Shown: in pieces, positions 7,935 through 16,945 of the stretch | Layout: each line of letters opens with the position of its first letter | Numbering within the stretch: the first letter of the stretch is position 1 | NCBI RefSeq assembly: GCF_002019705.1 | Contig: NZ_KV917377.1 | Coordinates: 4,570,228-4,634,227, forward strand | Length of the DNA: 64,000 nucleotides | Direction: 5' to 3' | Source of the DNA: Shouchella patagoniensis | Lineage (GTDB): Bacteria; Bacillota; Bacilli; Bacillales; Bacillaceae_D | Translations under genes and position numbers: made by a program | Notes under the pieces: generated by a model | Seen by the model: only the letters and a program-made list of their open reading frames with translations | Told to the model about the DNA's origin: nothing | Databases searched by the model: none

Positions 7935-9830
7935 ATGAAAATTTCTGATTTACTCAAACAAGATACGATGATTCTTGATTTGCAATCGTCATCGAAAGCA
8001 GAAGTCATTGAAGAGTTGGTTTCTAAATTAGACGAAGCCGGACGTCTCAATAATAAAGAAGATTACATGAAGGCGATTTGGGCTCGTGAAGAACAGAGCA
8101 CAACTGGTCTCGGAGAAGGAATTGCGATTCCTCATGCCAAAACAGCGGCTGTAAAAACACCTGCAATTGCTTTTGGTCGTTCGAAAGAAGGAATTGATTA
8201 TGAGGCACTTGATGGGCAACCAAGTCACTTATTTTTTATGATTGCTGCTTCGGAAGGAGCAAATAACGAACATTTAGCAACGTTATCAAAGTTGTCAACG
8301 TTCTTAATGGATGACTCTTTTAGGAAGAACTTATTAAGTGCTACGTCATTAAATGATGTTATTTCAACGATTGATACCAAAGAAGCTGAAGAAGAGCAGG
8401 CAGAAGAAGAGGAAGCGAACGAAACCACTTCTGCAGATGCGGATATATTCATTCTTGGTGTAACGGGTTGTCCAACTGGTATTGCCCACACTTATATGGC
8501 TGCGGATGCCCTTAAAAAGGAAGCGCAGGAACGTGGGTACAAAATTAAAATAGAAACAAATGGGTCTGGTGGGGTGAAAAGTAAATTAACCCAAGAAGAC
8601 ATTGATCGGGCAAACGGGATTATTGTGGCAGCCGATACGAAAGTGGAAATGGATCGTTTTGATGGTAAAAAAATTGTCATTGCACCTGTAGCTGATGGTG
8701 TTCGTAAACCTGGGAAGTTAATTGATCGTGCTCTCACTGGTGAAGAACCAGTCTACCATGGCGATGGCAATAAAAGTGGAGCTGAAGAAAATACAGGCAG
8801 CAAACAGTCATTTGGAAACAGCATCTACAAACATTTAATGAACGGTGTTTCAAATATGTTACCGTTTGTTATTGGTGGCGGAATTTTACTAGCTATTAGC
8901 TTCTTATTTGAGTCGGACTGGTTTCTTGGTGAAGACAATGTCATTACAGATATTTTAGGTACAATTGGTGGAGACAATGCCTTCGCGCTGTTTATTCCAG
9001 TGCTAGCGGCGTTTATTGCAATGAGTATCGCCGATCGTCCTGGTTTTGCACCTGGTTTGATAGCTGGTTATATGGCTTTTAACAATGATGCAGGGTTTTT
9101 AGGTGGATTAATTGCCGGTTTCCTTGCAGGGTATATAGCGTTACTTGTCAAAAAGCTTTTATCAGGAATGCCTCAGGCACTCGAAGGGTTGCGGACCATT
9201 TTATTTACCCCTGTGTTAAACATCTTATTTACTGGTGTGATTATGTTCTTCTTAGTTGCTCCCCTTGCATCGGTAAATTTGGGTTTACAAAATTGGCTTG
9301 GAGATTTAGGTACAGGCAACATGGTTATTCTAGGGATTGTCCTTGGTGTGATGATGGCAATTGATATGGGGGGACCGATTAATAAAGCCGCCTATACATT
9401 TGGGATTGCGATGCTTGATGCTGGAAACTTAGGGCCACAAGCAGCTGTCATGGCAGCTGGGATGGTGCCTCCGCTTGGGATTGCAATTGCTACAACGTTT
9501 TGGAAGCATAAGTTTACAAAACAACAACGTGAGTCAGGGCGCACAAACTATGTTCTTGGTGCTTCTTTTATTACTGAAGGGGCGATTCCTTTTGCCGCTG
9601 CAGATCCAATTCGGGTAATTTCTGCAAGTGTTGTTGGTGCAGGTATTGCTGGTGGGCTTACTGGTCTGTTCCAAATTGCATTACCAGCTCCTCATGGTGG
9701 GGTTTTTACAATGTTCTTAGTGAACGAAAGCACATTCTCGTATATCGGATTGTATGCACTTGCTATCGTCATTGGTGCAGTTGTTACAGGTGTTTTATAC
9801 GGACTAATAAAAAAACCAATTCAAAAGTAA
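7935..9830 (+). CDS. fruA: PTS fructose transporter, fused IIABC
   Basis: Membrane permease that imports fructose and phosphorylates it at C1. Domain order: IIA (1-145) with phospho-His67 in IAIPHAKT; acidic Glu-rich linker (149-166); IIB (170-270) with phospho-Cys179 in VTGCPTGIAHTYMAAD; IIC (about 296-631) with eight or more hydrophobic segments and the GGPINKAAYTF and ITEGAIPFAAADP motifs. Start ATG lies behind AAAGGGG/GGTAGGG. It is the third gene of the fru operon and is closed by a strong terminator. Confidence 0.94.
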   Translation: MKISDLLKQDTMILDLQSSSKAEVIEELVSKLDEAGRLNNKEDYMKAIWAREEQSTTGLGEGIAIPHAKTAAVKTPAIAFGRSKEGIDYEALDGQPSHLFFMIAASEGANNEHLATLSKLSTFLMDDSFRKNLLSATSLNDVISTIDTKEAEEEQAEEEEANETTSADADIFILGVTGCPTGIAHTYMAADALKKEAQERGYKIKIETNGSGGVKSKLTQEDIDRANGIIVAADTKVEMDRFDGKKIVIAPVADGVRKPGKLIDRALTGEEPVYHGDGNKSGAEENTGSKQSFGNSIYKHLMNGVSNMLPFVIGGGILLAISFLFESDWFLGEDNVITDILGTIGGDNAFALFIPVLAAFIAMSIADRPGFAPGLIAGYMAFNNDAGFLGGLIAGFLAGYIALLVKKLLSGMPQALEGLRTILFTPVLNILFTGVIMFFLVAPLASVNLGLQNWLGDLGTGNMVILGIVLGVMMAIDMGGPINKAAYTFGIAMLDAGNLGPQAAVMAAGMVPPLGIAIATTFWKHKFTKQQRESGRTNYVLGASFITEGAIPFAAADPIRVISASVVGAGIAGGLTGLFQIALPAPHGGVFTMFLVNESTFSYIGLYALAIVIGAVVTGVLYGLIKKPIQK

Positions 9831-9834
9831 ATGG

Positions 9835-9869
9835 AAACACTCACCTAGTTGGCCTAGGTGAGTGTTTTT
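9835..9869 (+). terminator. Rho-independent terminator after fruA
   Basis: Perfect 14-bp stem (9835-9848 with 9854-9867), 5-nt loop, T-run at the 3' side. Confidence 0.92.
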
Positions 9870-10025
9870 GTTAAAGTCTGTCTAGAAGGTAAAGCAATCC
9901 AATTAGCTGTAGAGACAAAACCGTTGAAAAATGCACAGCCTATTGAAAGCATATCCGTAGTTTTACATAGAAGTTGTTTTAATTATGTATGGAAGCGGGA
10001 AGGGAATAGAAAAGGGGGGAGTCAA

Positions 10026-10760
10026 TTGAACAAACAAAGGAAACAACTCTTTTTTTCTGAAGGGATCCACTCTCCTTTTCCCAAAGAAAGTATTCTCATC
10101 TATGAACCTTTTTGGCAATTAGGTATTGTTTGTAATAAAGAAGACCAGATGAAACGATTAGAAAGCTTACTTGGAGTTGAGAGTTCTAGGGAAGAAAGAA
10201 ATTTCGTCCAAAAGCGTTTAATTTCGCAAAAGCAAGCTGTAAAAGATGCACTTGATAAAGGGGAAGTGGTTGCATGGGTTGGACCATCTGCCGCTGAAGA
10301 GCTTGCATTTATGGAACTCGCTCAAACGCTGCCATCAACGGAAAACCTTGTTCTACGAATCATCTCTGGTCCTTTGCAACTACGTGAACGAGCTCCTGAA
10401 TTAGTAAAGCAACTAACAGAATATGCACCATTTACGAAGAAAGAATGGAGTGCGTTTCTCCCTGTTTTTAGTGAGATGGAGACAGAGAAGTTAGCGGAGC
10501 GTATAGAACCATTTGTGTATAAAATGAGGTCAGAAAACTATTTTGATGCAGAATTACTAGTACGTTTATCAAAAAATGGAAAGCCAATGCGACCGGCTAA
10601 ACTACTAGGAGAGATGTATGCAAAACGTCCAGATTTTCCCGTTCCTTTTTTCAGAAAACGGATTAAGTTTCTCATTGAAACAGGTATTATAGAGAGAGTT
10701 GGAAACGAGATTTCTGTTCATTCTAAGGTTCAACCGTCTGGAGACCATGATAGAGAATAA
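10026..10760 (+). CDS. DUF1835/DUF3658-like protein of unknown function
   Basis: TTG at 10026 is taken as start because a very strong GGGGGGA lies 6 bases upstream; the longer open frame reaching back to 9858 would begin inside the fruA terminator and has no ribosome site. About 244 residues. The N-terminal half (IYEPFWQLGIVCNKEDQ, then WVGPSAAEELAFMELAQ) resembles DUF1835, and the C-terminal half (FDAELLVRLSKNGKP..., RIKFLIETGIIERVG) has the shape of DUF3658. No catalytic motif is recognisable. A 79-residue gene follows after 21 bases, probably in the same transcript. Confidence 0.6.
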   Translation: MNKQRKQLFFSEGIHSPFPKESILIYEPFWQLGIVCNKEDQMKRLESLLGVESSREERNFVQKRLISQKQAVKDALDKGEVVAWVGPSAAEELAFMELAQTLPSTENLVLRIISGPLQLRERAPELVKQLTEYAPFTKKEWSAFLPVFSEMETEKLAERIEPFVYKMRSENYFDAELLVRLSKNGKPMRPAKLLGEMYAKRPDFPVPFFRKRIKFLIETGIIERVGNEISVHSKVQPSGDHDRE

Positions 10761-10781
10761 AATTGAAAGGGTCGCTGTTGT

Positions 10782-11021
10782 ATGAAGATGCTATCCTTTT
10801 CTTATCAGCGTAGAAATCAAATGAAGGCGATGTTTAGTCGTTTTCCAGAGTCTGTTGTTACATTCCAAATGATCCGTTCTTACTACTTTGTGTACACGAT
10901 TCGGTGGTCAGAGAATGATCCAATTGTGGTGAAGGAAGATCTTATTGAAATGGAGTGGTTATTAAACAAGGAGCTAGGTTTAGAAAATGAGTATTTAAAT
11001 CGAAAACGCGTCAGCTTTTAG
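10782..11021 (+). CDS. Small hypothetical protein (79 aa)
   Basis: Not recognised. A basic, aromatic-rich N-terminus (SYQRRNQ, RSYYFVYTIRW) is followed by an acidic helix (KEDLIEMEWLLNKELGLENEYL). No signal peptide or membrane segment. A weak GAAAGGG precedes the ATG. It sits 21 bases after the DUF1835-like gene and ends in a strong terminator, so it is likely the last gene of that short operon. Confidence 0.55.
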   Translation: MKMLSFSYQRRNQMKAMFSRFPESVVTFQMIRSYYFVYTIRWSENDPIVVKEDLIEMEWLLNKELGLENEYLNRKRVSF

Positions 11022-11040
11022 TGAAAGCTGACGCGTTTTG
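11003..11040. terminator. Bidirectional terminator between convergent genes
   Basis: Long stem with AAAACGCGTCAGCTTT and its complement around the stop codon, A-run on one side and T-run on the other; serves the small plus-strand gene and mreBH. Confidence 0.88.
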
Positions 11041-11042
11041 GC

Positions 11043-12050
11043 TTAGACAGAAGCTTTTTGAAGTTTGTCAATAAAAGTTAAGGAACGGCCGGTACCGATT
11101 GCGACGGATTCGAGAGGATTAGCAGCAATATGAACTGGGACAAAAATCTCGTCAGCGATCCAATCTTGTAATCCGTTTAACAATGCACCACCGCCAGTTA
11201 ATAATACTCCGCGGTCAACGATGTCGCCGCTTAATTCTGGTGGGCAGTCCTCAAGCGTTGAACGAAGTGCTTCTAGCAATTGCATAAGCAGTTCACTCAT
11301 AGCCTCTTGGATCTCGTGCGAGTGTAATTCAATCGTTTTTGGTAGGCCGTTTACAAGATCTCTTCCACGAACGTCCATCGTTCTTTTTTCGTGTTGTATC
11401 GGCGCATGACCAATTTCCATCTTTATCTGTTCAGCTGTACGTTCACCGATCAAGACATTGTATGTTTTACGAACATACTGGATAATGGCTTCGTCAAATT
11501 TGTCACCACCAACACGCACGGAGTTCGAGGAGACTACACCCCCGTAAGAAATAATAGCCACTTCAGTTGTTCCGCCACCGATATCAACAACAACATTGGC
11601 TGTTGGTTCTTCTACGGGAAGGTCTGCCCCAATTGCTGCTGCAACTGGTTCTTCAATAATGTGCACATTTTTTGCACCGCAGCTCCGCACCGCGTCTAGG
11701 ATAGCTCTGCGTTCAACCGATGTAGATCCTGTTGGCGCACAAACAACCACATTAGGTTTACGTAAGGCTAGCCCCATGTTTTTACTTGCTTTACGCATAA
11801 TTTCTTTAAGTAAACTTGCGGTCACGTCAAAATCGGCAATAACCCCGTCACGTAGAGGTCTGACAGCAACGATGTGAGATGGCGTTTTACCGACCATATT
11901 TTTTGCATCGGTGCCAATTGCGAGAACATCTCGCGTATTTGTATTTAGAGCGACCACTGACGGTTCGTTTAAGATAATTCCTTTTTCTTTACTATAAACA
12001 AGTATGTTAGCTGTTCCTAAATCAATCCCAATTTGGGCGGTTGAAAACAT
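11043..12050 (-). CDS. mreBH: Rod-shape actin-like protein MreBH
   Basis: Bacterial actin that polymerises on the inner membrane face and guides cell-wall synthesis. 335 residues. Actin-fold nucleotide motifs: phosphate-1 [15 protein letters not shown], phosphate-2 [14 protein letters not shown] and adenosine motif [11 protein letters not shown]. The run [11 protein letters not shown] and the ending [11 protein letters not shown] with a short tail favour MreBH over MreB or Mbl, and unlike mreB it stands alone instead of beside mreCD. An AAGTGGTG ribosome site precedes its ATG. Confidence 0.85.
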   Translation of the reverse strand: MFSTAQIGIDLGTANILVYSKEKGIILNEPSVVALNTNTRDVLAIGTDAKNMVGKTPSHIVAVRPLRDGVIADFDVTASLLKEIMRKASKNMGLALRKPNVVVCAPTGSTSVERRAILDAVRSCGAKNVHIIEEPVAAAIGADLPVEEPTANVVVDIGGGTTEVAIISYGGVVSSNSVRVGGDKFDEAIIQYVRKTYNVLIGERTAEQIKMEIGHAPIQHEKRTMDVRGRDLVNGLPKTIELHSHEIQEAMSELLMQLLEALRSTLEDCPPELSGDIVDRGVLLTGGGALLNGLQDWIADEIFVPVHIAANPLESVAIGTGRSLTFIDKLQKASV

Positions 12051-12372
12051 ATCGTCACCACTTTTCTACCATTATTCATCACTAGCAGTAAGTGTAACAA
12101 GCAAGCTAAGGAAGTAAAAGGGGAAAAGGTTGGAAATACTATGTAGAATGATGTCGGAAATTGAGGCGAATTTCCTGGTTTGTTACACAAATGTAAAGAA
12201 GCACCTGCTTTAGGTGCTTCTTAAGGTGGGGGGAGGGATTAAGTCATGCTAATTATGTGGGGGAAAACAAGTATACGAATTAGATTCCCTCTTACTCTTT
12301 TTGGTACCCCTTATTCAAATTTTAAAACCTATTTAAACTAAAAATGTTAAACTGAATAGGAGGTGATAAAGT
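12051..12372. other. Divergent intergenic region with one hairpin
   Basis: Between the divergent mreBH and DCC-protein genes. It holds a perfect 11-bp inverted repeat (12196-12206 with 12212-12222, 5-nt loop) lacking a T-run on the plus side, so more likely a processing or regulatory hairpin than a terminator. No credible small gene was seen. Confidence 0.5.
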
Positions 12373-12765
12373 GTGAGCGGTATTGTTTTATTTGATGGGG
12401 AGTGCAATTTATGCAATCGAGCAGTTGATTTTATCATTCGTTATGACCGTAAAAAGCATTATCAATTTGCTTCTTTACAGTCGGACTTAGGTATTCTATT
12501 AAAAAAAGAGTTCGGTTTAAGCGACGATCTTGATTCTATAGTCGTAATTGAACATAATCAGGCGTTTATAAAAAGTGACGCAGCTATGCAAATTATTCCA
12601 AAATTATCTGTTTATTGGCAACCATTACGCGTACTGAAATTCTTACCAAAGTTAGTTCGCGAACGAATGTATGAATGGATAGCACGAAACAGACTTCGCT
12701 GGTTTGGCGAAAAAGACACATGTCGTTTGCCAAAACCAGAAGAAAGGGATCGGTTTCTTTCTTAA
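12373..12765 (+). CDS. DCC-family thiol-disulfide oxidoreductase-like protein (DUF393, YuxK)
   Basis: Small cytoplasmic protein of the DCC family, named for its conserved Asp-x-x-Cys-x-x-Cys; a redox role is presumed but substrates are unknown. The motif is DGECNLCN with C11 and C14, followed by FIIRYDRKKHYQFASLQSD as in YuxK. 130 residues is typical. GTG 12373 is placed by AGGAGGTGA about 7 bases upstream. Confidence 0.88.
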   Translation: MSGIVLFDGECNLCNRAVDFIIRYDRKKHYQFASLQSDLGILLKKEFGLSDDLDSIVVIEHNQAFIKSDAAMQIIPKLSVYWQPLRVLKFLPKLVRERMYEWIARNRLRWFGEKDTCRLPKPEERDRFLS

Positions 12766-12962
12766 TTAGGTTGCCTGGGGGATCTTGTTTTGTTACGATT
12801 AAAAAATCTTATTAAGAAAGTAACGCGTATAGCCAGTAACAATTGTTTTCCAAAAAAATAAATCTGCTATATGAATGCAAGAATGTCCTCTTAATTGAGG
12901 CTTCTTATGTAAGTTCATTGCGTCTTTGGATTGGTTATGCAATAAAGGAGAAACATAACATC

Positions 12963-14330
12963 ATGTCTACATCACAACAATGGTCATCAAAACTAGGTTT
13001 TTTGTATGCAACTGCAGGTAGTGCAATCGGTCTTGGAGCGATTTGGAAATTTCCTTATATCGCCGGGACGAGTGGCGGTGGCGCTTTTTTTGTGCTTTTT
13101 TTAAGCTTTACTCTTCTCATTGGGGTACCACTTTTAATTGGAGAGTACATGTTAGGTCGTAATTCAAAAGCAGATGCCATCACAACGTATCGAAAAATTG
13201 CTCCTAAATCGATTTGGCAGGCGACTGGTTGGCTCGGGGTTATTACTTGTTTTTTAATTCTTTCGTTTTATAGCGTTATTGGTGGTTGGTCGATTCTTTA
13301 TTTAGGATCTTCGCTTACTGGACAATTAACTGGTCTAGACGCAGATGGATTTAGCATTCGATTTGGAGAGCTAATATCAAATCCATACTTAGCTGTTGGC
13401 GCCCAAGCATTGTTCCTCGGACTATCCGCAGGAATTGTCGCAAAAGGCGTGCAAAAAGGAATTGAGCGGGCGAGCAAATGGATGATTCCAGCATTGTTTA
13501 TACTGTTAATTGTACTAGCAGCTTACTCTTTAACACTTGAAGGTGCTAGAGAAGGGCTCTCATTTTTATTTAAACCTGATTGGAGTAATGTCTCCAGCGA
13601 TGTTGTGTTATTTGCTCTAGGTCAGTCTTTTTTCGCCCTTTCTCTTGGTGTCTCGGTAATGGTGACGTTAAGTTCATATGCTTCCAAAAAGCAAGATTTG
13701 CCTATGTCAGCAATGACTCTTGGAGGCATGAATATAGTAGTGTCAATACTTGCAGGAATTGTCATTTTTCCAGGTGTGTTTACGTTTAATTTAGAACCTA
13801 GTGAAGGTCCAACTTTAATTTTTGCTGCTGTACCAACAGTTTTTTCGCAAATGCCTTATGGGCAGCTTCTTGTTATTTTATTTTTTATTTTATTTTTCTT
13901 TGCAGCCTTAAGTACAGCTTTTTCGCTCTTGGAGATTATCGTTGCTGCATTTATAAAAGGTGACGTCACTAAAAGACAAAAAAGCAGTTGGATCTTTGCG
14001 TTTTTTGTCCTACTAATGGGTGTACCTTCTACACTATCATTTGGACTAATTGAAAACTGGCAGTTTTTTGGAATGCCTTTCTTTGATTTTATTGATTTTA
14101 CCGTGTCTAATATTTTTATGCCAATTGGTGCATTGTTAATTAGTTTGTTTCTTTTGTTTAAAGTGCGTCGTAGTGTGTTGCTAGGAGAATTTAAACAAGG
14201 TAGTATATTTGGGCGCCGCTTATTTGCAGTTTGGTATGCAATAATGGCAATTATTGTTCCTGTTGCTATTACAGTCGTTCTCGTTGATCAATTGTTCGGG
14301 TTAAACATATTGTCCCTACTATTCACTTAA
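12963..14330 (+). CDS. Neurotransmitter:sodium symporter family transporter
   Basis: Sodium-coupled amino-acid-type transporter of the LeuT fold in the cytoplasmic membrane. ATG 12963 is taken because the protein then starts in the usual way (WSSKLGFLYATAGSAIGLGAIWKFPY, the TM1 unwound sodium/substrate site) and AAAGGAG lies upstream; the frame is open further upstream to 12843 but that stretch looks non-coding. 455 residues and 11 or so membrane segments, like MhsT. The substrate cannot be read from sequence; hydrophobic amino acids are likely. Confidence 0.9.
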   Translation: MSTSQQWSSKLGFLYATAGSAIGLGAIWKFPYIAGTSGGGAFFVLFLSFTLLIGVPLLIGEYMLGRNSKADAITTYRKIAPKSIWQATGWLGVITCFLILSFYSVIGGWSILYLGSSLTGQLTGLDADGFSIRFGELISNPYLAVGAQALFLGLSAGIVAKGVQKGIERASKWMIPALFILLIVLAAYSLTLEGAREGLSFLFKPDWSNVSSDVVLFALGQSFFALSLGVSVMVTLSSYASKKQDLPMSAMTLGGMNIVVSILAGIVIFPGVFTFNLEPSEGPTLIFAAVPTVFSQMPYGQLLVILFFILFFFAALSTAFSLLEIIVAAFIKGDVTKRQKSSWIFAFFVLLMGVPSTLSFGLIENWQFFGMPFFDFIDFTVSNIFMPIGALLISLFLLFKVRRSVLLGEFKQGSIFGRRLFAVWYAIMAIIVPVAITVVLVDQLFGLNILSLLFT

Positions 14331-14368
14331 TTATGTTATAATAGAAAAAAGCACGAGGGGGCATCATT

Positions 14369-14689
14369 GTGAATCAGACAGAGTTGCATAGCTACCTAGA
14401 GGATAAACTTGGTAAGGCAAAGACGCAGTTCGAACGAACAATTGATTGCAAACACACGGAATTTGATGATCTCTACCCATATATGACTGAGCAACCACAG
14501 TTTTTTTGGTATAAACGTTATGTAGCTTGGCAAGAATTGTTAACACTTGTGCAAGTAGCTAAAGAATCAGAATTTGATTGGATCGCGCTTTTTTCAAAAA
14601 AGCAAACCAATTATATTGAGACACGTGTACTAGATGCGAAAGTACTTGATAATTGGTATGAAGAAAAAACAGCTGATTCAACATCATGA
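14369..14689 (+). CDS. Hypothetical protein (106 aa)
   Basis: Not recognised. Soluble, helical, slightly acidic protein with aromatic-rich middle (PQFFWYKRYVAWQELL). GTG 14369 lies behind GAGGGGG. It follows the NSS transporter after 38 bases and closes with a strong terminator, so the two may share a transcript. Confidence 0.65.
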   Translation: MNQTELHSYLEDKLGKAKTQFERTIDCKHTEFDDLYPYMTEQPQFFWYKRYVAWQELLTLVQVAKESEFDWIALFSKKQTNYIETRVLDAKVLDNWYEEKTADSTS

Positions 14690-14695
14690 ATCGTC

Positions 14696-14726
14696 CACCT
14701 GCAGCCTTTGCTGCAGGTGTTTTTTT
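14696..14726 (+). terminator. Rho-independent terminator
   Basis: Perfect 10-bp stem CACCTGCAGC (14696-14705) with 14710-14719, 4-nt loop, seven T. Confidence 0.93.
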
Positions 14727-14870
14727 GATGCGAAGACATACATCGGACTAAACAAAGGGCAATAAAAGAAAAATTTGGCGAATGATAAGAATAAATATTT
14801 TGAAAAAGGTGGTATGTAAAGCGTTAACATGGTTTAATTGTGTGGAGACAAATTAAAGGGGGTTGACTAA

Positions 14871-15149
14871 ATGAAAGCGACGGGAATTGTAAGAAAAGTG
14901 GACCAGTTAGGACGTATTGTTGTTCCAAAAGAATTACGGAAAACAATGGGAATTGATATTGGGACACCACTTGAAATTTATGTCGAAGATGATCGAGTGG
15001 TTGTGAAGAAGTACGAACCTTCGATGAAAACATGTATGGTGACAGGAGAGTCTTCTAATGAGCATTTTATGCTTGCCGAAGGGAATGTTGTTTTAAGTAG
15101 AAGAGCGGCAATTGACTTGTTAAAAGAGCTAGAAGCTAAAGTTGGTTAA
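14871..15149 (+). CDS. abrB: AbrB-family transition-state regulator
   Basis: DNA-binding global regulator of post-exponential genes. Residues 1-50 form the AbrB swapped-hairpin DNA-binding domain (GIVRKVDQLGRIVVPKELR); residues 53-92 form the multimerisation half (TCMVTGESS...). 92 residues fits AbrB (94-96) and Abh (92); the C-terminus is divergent, so it could be either paralogue. GGGGGTTG precedes ATG 14871. Confidence 0.85.
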   Translation: MKATGIVRKVDQLGRIVVPKELRKTMGIDIGTPLEIYVEDDRVVVKKYEPSMKTCMVTGESSNEHFMLAEGNVVLSRRAAIDLLKELEAKVG

Positions 15150-15213
15150 GGTAAAGTTCGGAATTATTCCGATAGAATATAGAATCTATTGCCTGACCTA
15201 TTTGTTTGGTCTA

Positions 15214-15256
15214 AAAGAAGCCCCACTAAGTAGAAAAGCTGCTGTGGAGCTTCTTT
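15214..15256. terminator. Bidirectional terminator between abrB-like gene and a convergent small gene
   Basis: Outer arms AAAGAAGC (15214-15221) and GCTTCTTT (15249-15256) enclose further paired segments with an AAAAG apical loop; one C-A mismatch and a small bulge. Confidence 0.65.
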
Positions 15257-15264
15257 AGTAGCGC

Positions 15265-15516
15265 TTATGAAAGAGAGATAGAAGCGTATTCTTGGCTATA
15301 GATCTCTTTAATTTCCTCGCCAATATCTTCTTCTAGTTCCTCTCTGCTAGGAATTTCATCGTAGTTTTGTACAATCTGAAAGGATTGAATCGATAATAAC
15401 AAATATGGATATTTTTCCGTTGGATCTAGAGCTAGTACATAAAGGTTTTTATCAACCGTACAGATGAAATCTCCTGCTCCTTCAACATTTCGTTTGCCGT
15501 CAACATGAATCTCCAT
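15265..15516 (-). CDS. Hypothetical protein (83 aa)
   Basis: Not recognised. Start at 15516 (MEIHVDGKRN) is placed by AGGAG 8 bases upstream; an upstream in-frame start would lack a ribosome site. The protein looks like a small beta-rich domain (GDFICTVDKNLYVLALD, YPYLLLSIQSFQIV) with an acidic helical tail. It is divergent from the decayed Bce-type ATPase gene and shares the intergenic region holding the palindromic operator. Confidence 0.6.
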   Translation of the reverse strand: MEIHVDGKRNVEGAGDFICTVDKNLYVLALDPTEKYPYLLLSIQSFQIVQNYDEIPSREELEEDIGEEIKEIYSQEYASISLS

Positions 15517-15568
15517 ATGTCCTGCTCCTCTCTTTTTTTTGCATTTTAGCCAATCTAGCAAATAAATA

Positions 15569-15590
15569 TACCTTACATCGTTGTAAGGTA
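15569..15590. promoter_or_regulatory. Palindromic operator of BceR-type response regulators
   Basis: Arms TACCTTACA (15569-15577) and TGTAAGGTA (15582-15590) are perfect complements around TCGT. The core TTACA-N4-TGTAA matches the motif described for BceR-like regulators, which bind upstream of their transporter genes. It lies about 80 bases before the ATPase start. The match to the regulator at 16946 is inference. Confidence 0.7.
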
Positions 15591-15671
15591 AATGTTAGGA
15601 AGATCGATAGTTCTTTTCTCTATGCTCTTGTAACATAAAGGAACAAACAACGAATATTAGAGGTGAAGAGA

Positions 15672-16439
15672 ATGTTGAAACTCGATCATATTACGAAAGT
15701 CTATCAAGGAAAAGTTCCTTACCAAGCGTTAACAGAGGTTTCGTTTTCAGTTCATACAGGAGAATTTGTAAGTATTATGGGTCCTTCTGGGAGTGGAAAA
15801 ACAACGCTATTAAATATGGTGGCAAACACCGACTCACTCACATCTGGTAAGCTTTTTATTAAAGAAATAGAACCACACTTATTAAATAAAGATGAGCTGG
15901 CTGATTTTAGAAGGACTCAATTAGGGTTTGTCTTTCAACAGTTTCATTTACTTGATACATTAACAATCGCAGAGAACATGGTCTTACCATAAACTTTGGC
16001 AAACGCATCTGTAAAAGAAATGGAACAAAAGCTAGCCACAATGTTAAACCGCTTAGATTTAAGTGAACATGCTCATAAAAGAACATACGAAATATCTGGT
16101 GGACAGGCACAACGTGCAGCAATTGGGCGTGCGCTTATTCATCAACCAAACCTTGTTCTTTGTGATGAGCCCACAGGTAATTTAGATTCTAAGGCAACAA
16201 AAGACGTCCTCAACTTATTAACGGATTTAAAGACAGAAATGGACACGACAATCTTAATGGTAACCCACGATGCTGAGGCTGCGAGCTATTGTGATCGTGT
16301 ATTGTTTCTAAAAGACGGTCAAATATATAATGAGCTTTATAAATCAAACAATCGTTATGCCTTTTATGAGCAAATTTCGAATGTGCTTATAGCTATGGGG
16401 GGTGATGATAATGACGTTTCGACAATTCGCTTTTCGTAA
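15672..16439 (+). pseudogene. BceA-type peptide-antibiotic ABC transporter ATPase, broken by an in-frame stop
   Basis: Would be the ATPase of a BceAB/YxdLM-type transporter that senses and detoxifies cell-wall peptides. ATG 15672 lies behind AGAGGTG. Walker A GPSGSGKTT, Q-loop VFQQFHLLDTL, signature ISGGQAQR and Walker B LVLCDEPTGNLD are intact, but a TAA at 15990-15992 interrupts the frame after ENMVLP; the same frame continues directly with TLANASVKEMEQKL, which is the expected next segment. A single T-to-A change in a Leu codon (TTA) would explain it. The tail reads past the usual end and overlaps the permease start. Reinitiation giving two half proteins is unlikely to be functional. Confidence 0.85.
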
Positions 16440-16838
16440 TAGTTGGCGCAATAAAGGGACGTATGCCGCTTTTCTTTTATTGCCGTACTGACAGGTATTG
16501 TGTTTTTTTTAACGGCGGGTAGTTTCTTATATTTCAGGCTATATACAGATTTGCCTACAGATAAAAAACGTTTTGATGTTTTAAGAAAACTTAGTTTAAA
16601 AGAGAAAGAATTAAAACGAATCGTCTCAATTGAAACGGGAGTCCTCTTTTTTATGCCGTTTGTAGTAGCTGGCATTCATTCTGTTTTTGCTTTTTGGGCA
16701 CTGCAGTCTATGTACACTTTAAGCATTAATCGTTCAATGACAATGGTCTTAATTATCTTTACAATTGCGCAATTGCTTTATTATTGGTTAATGAAAAGGC
16801 ATTATATGAACCGATTGTTAAGTATGATAGGTGAATAA
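16411..16838 (+). pseudogene. BceB-type permease, large internal deletion
   Basis: The start MTFRQFAFRN..NKGTYAAFL is the normal N-terminus of a BceB/YxdM-like permease (usually about 620-660 residues), but after about 24 residues the frame closes at 16491. In the next frame the sequence resumes as FIAVLTGIVFFLTAGSFLYFRLYTD, the C-terminal transmembrane region, and runs to 16838. About 500 residues, including the large extracellular domain and most membrane segments, are missing, and the junction (near 16470-16480) is out of frame. Clear remnant. Confidence 0.85.
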
Positions 16839-16847
16839 GTTTTAGGT

Positions 16848-16879
16848 AGAGGCAGACTATGCTCCTGCTTCTTTTTTTT
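16848..16879 (+). terminator. Terminator after permease remnant
   Basis: AGAGGCAG (16848-16855) pairs with 16865-16872 (one G-U), followed by eight T. Confidence 0.7.
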
Positions 16880-16945
16880 GTCAAAAACCTATGATGAAAA
16901 ATTAAAATCAAGTATGCTAATATCATTAGCGTATGAGGTGATGAT

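Noticed and set aside
9858..10025. N-terminal extension of the DUF1835-like frame
   Set aside because: It would start inside the fruA terminator with no ribosome site; TTG 10026 has an excellent one.
11221..11877. Plus-strand open frames inside mreBH
   Set aside because: They are antisense shadows of a strongly conserved actin gene and lack ribosome sites.
14816..14832. cre-like sequence TGTAAAGCGTTAACA before abrB
   Set aside because: It contains one extra base relative to the CcpA consensus, so the two halves are out of register.
15990..15998. Two separate genes (109 aa and 147 aa) instead of a broken ATPase
   Set aside because: The pieces share one frame, are collinear with one BceA-type ATPase, and the second lacks a ribosome site.
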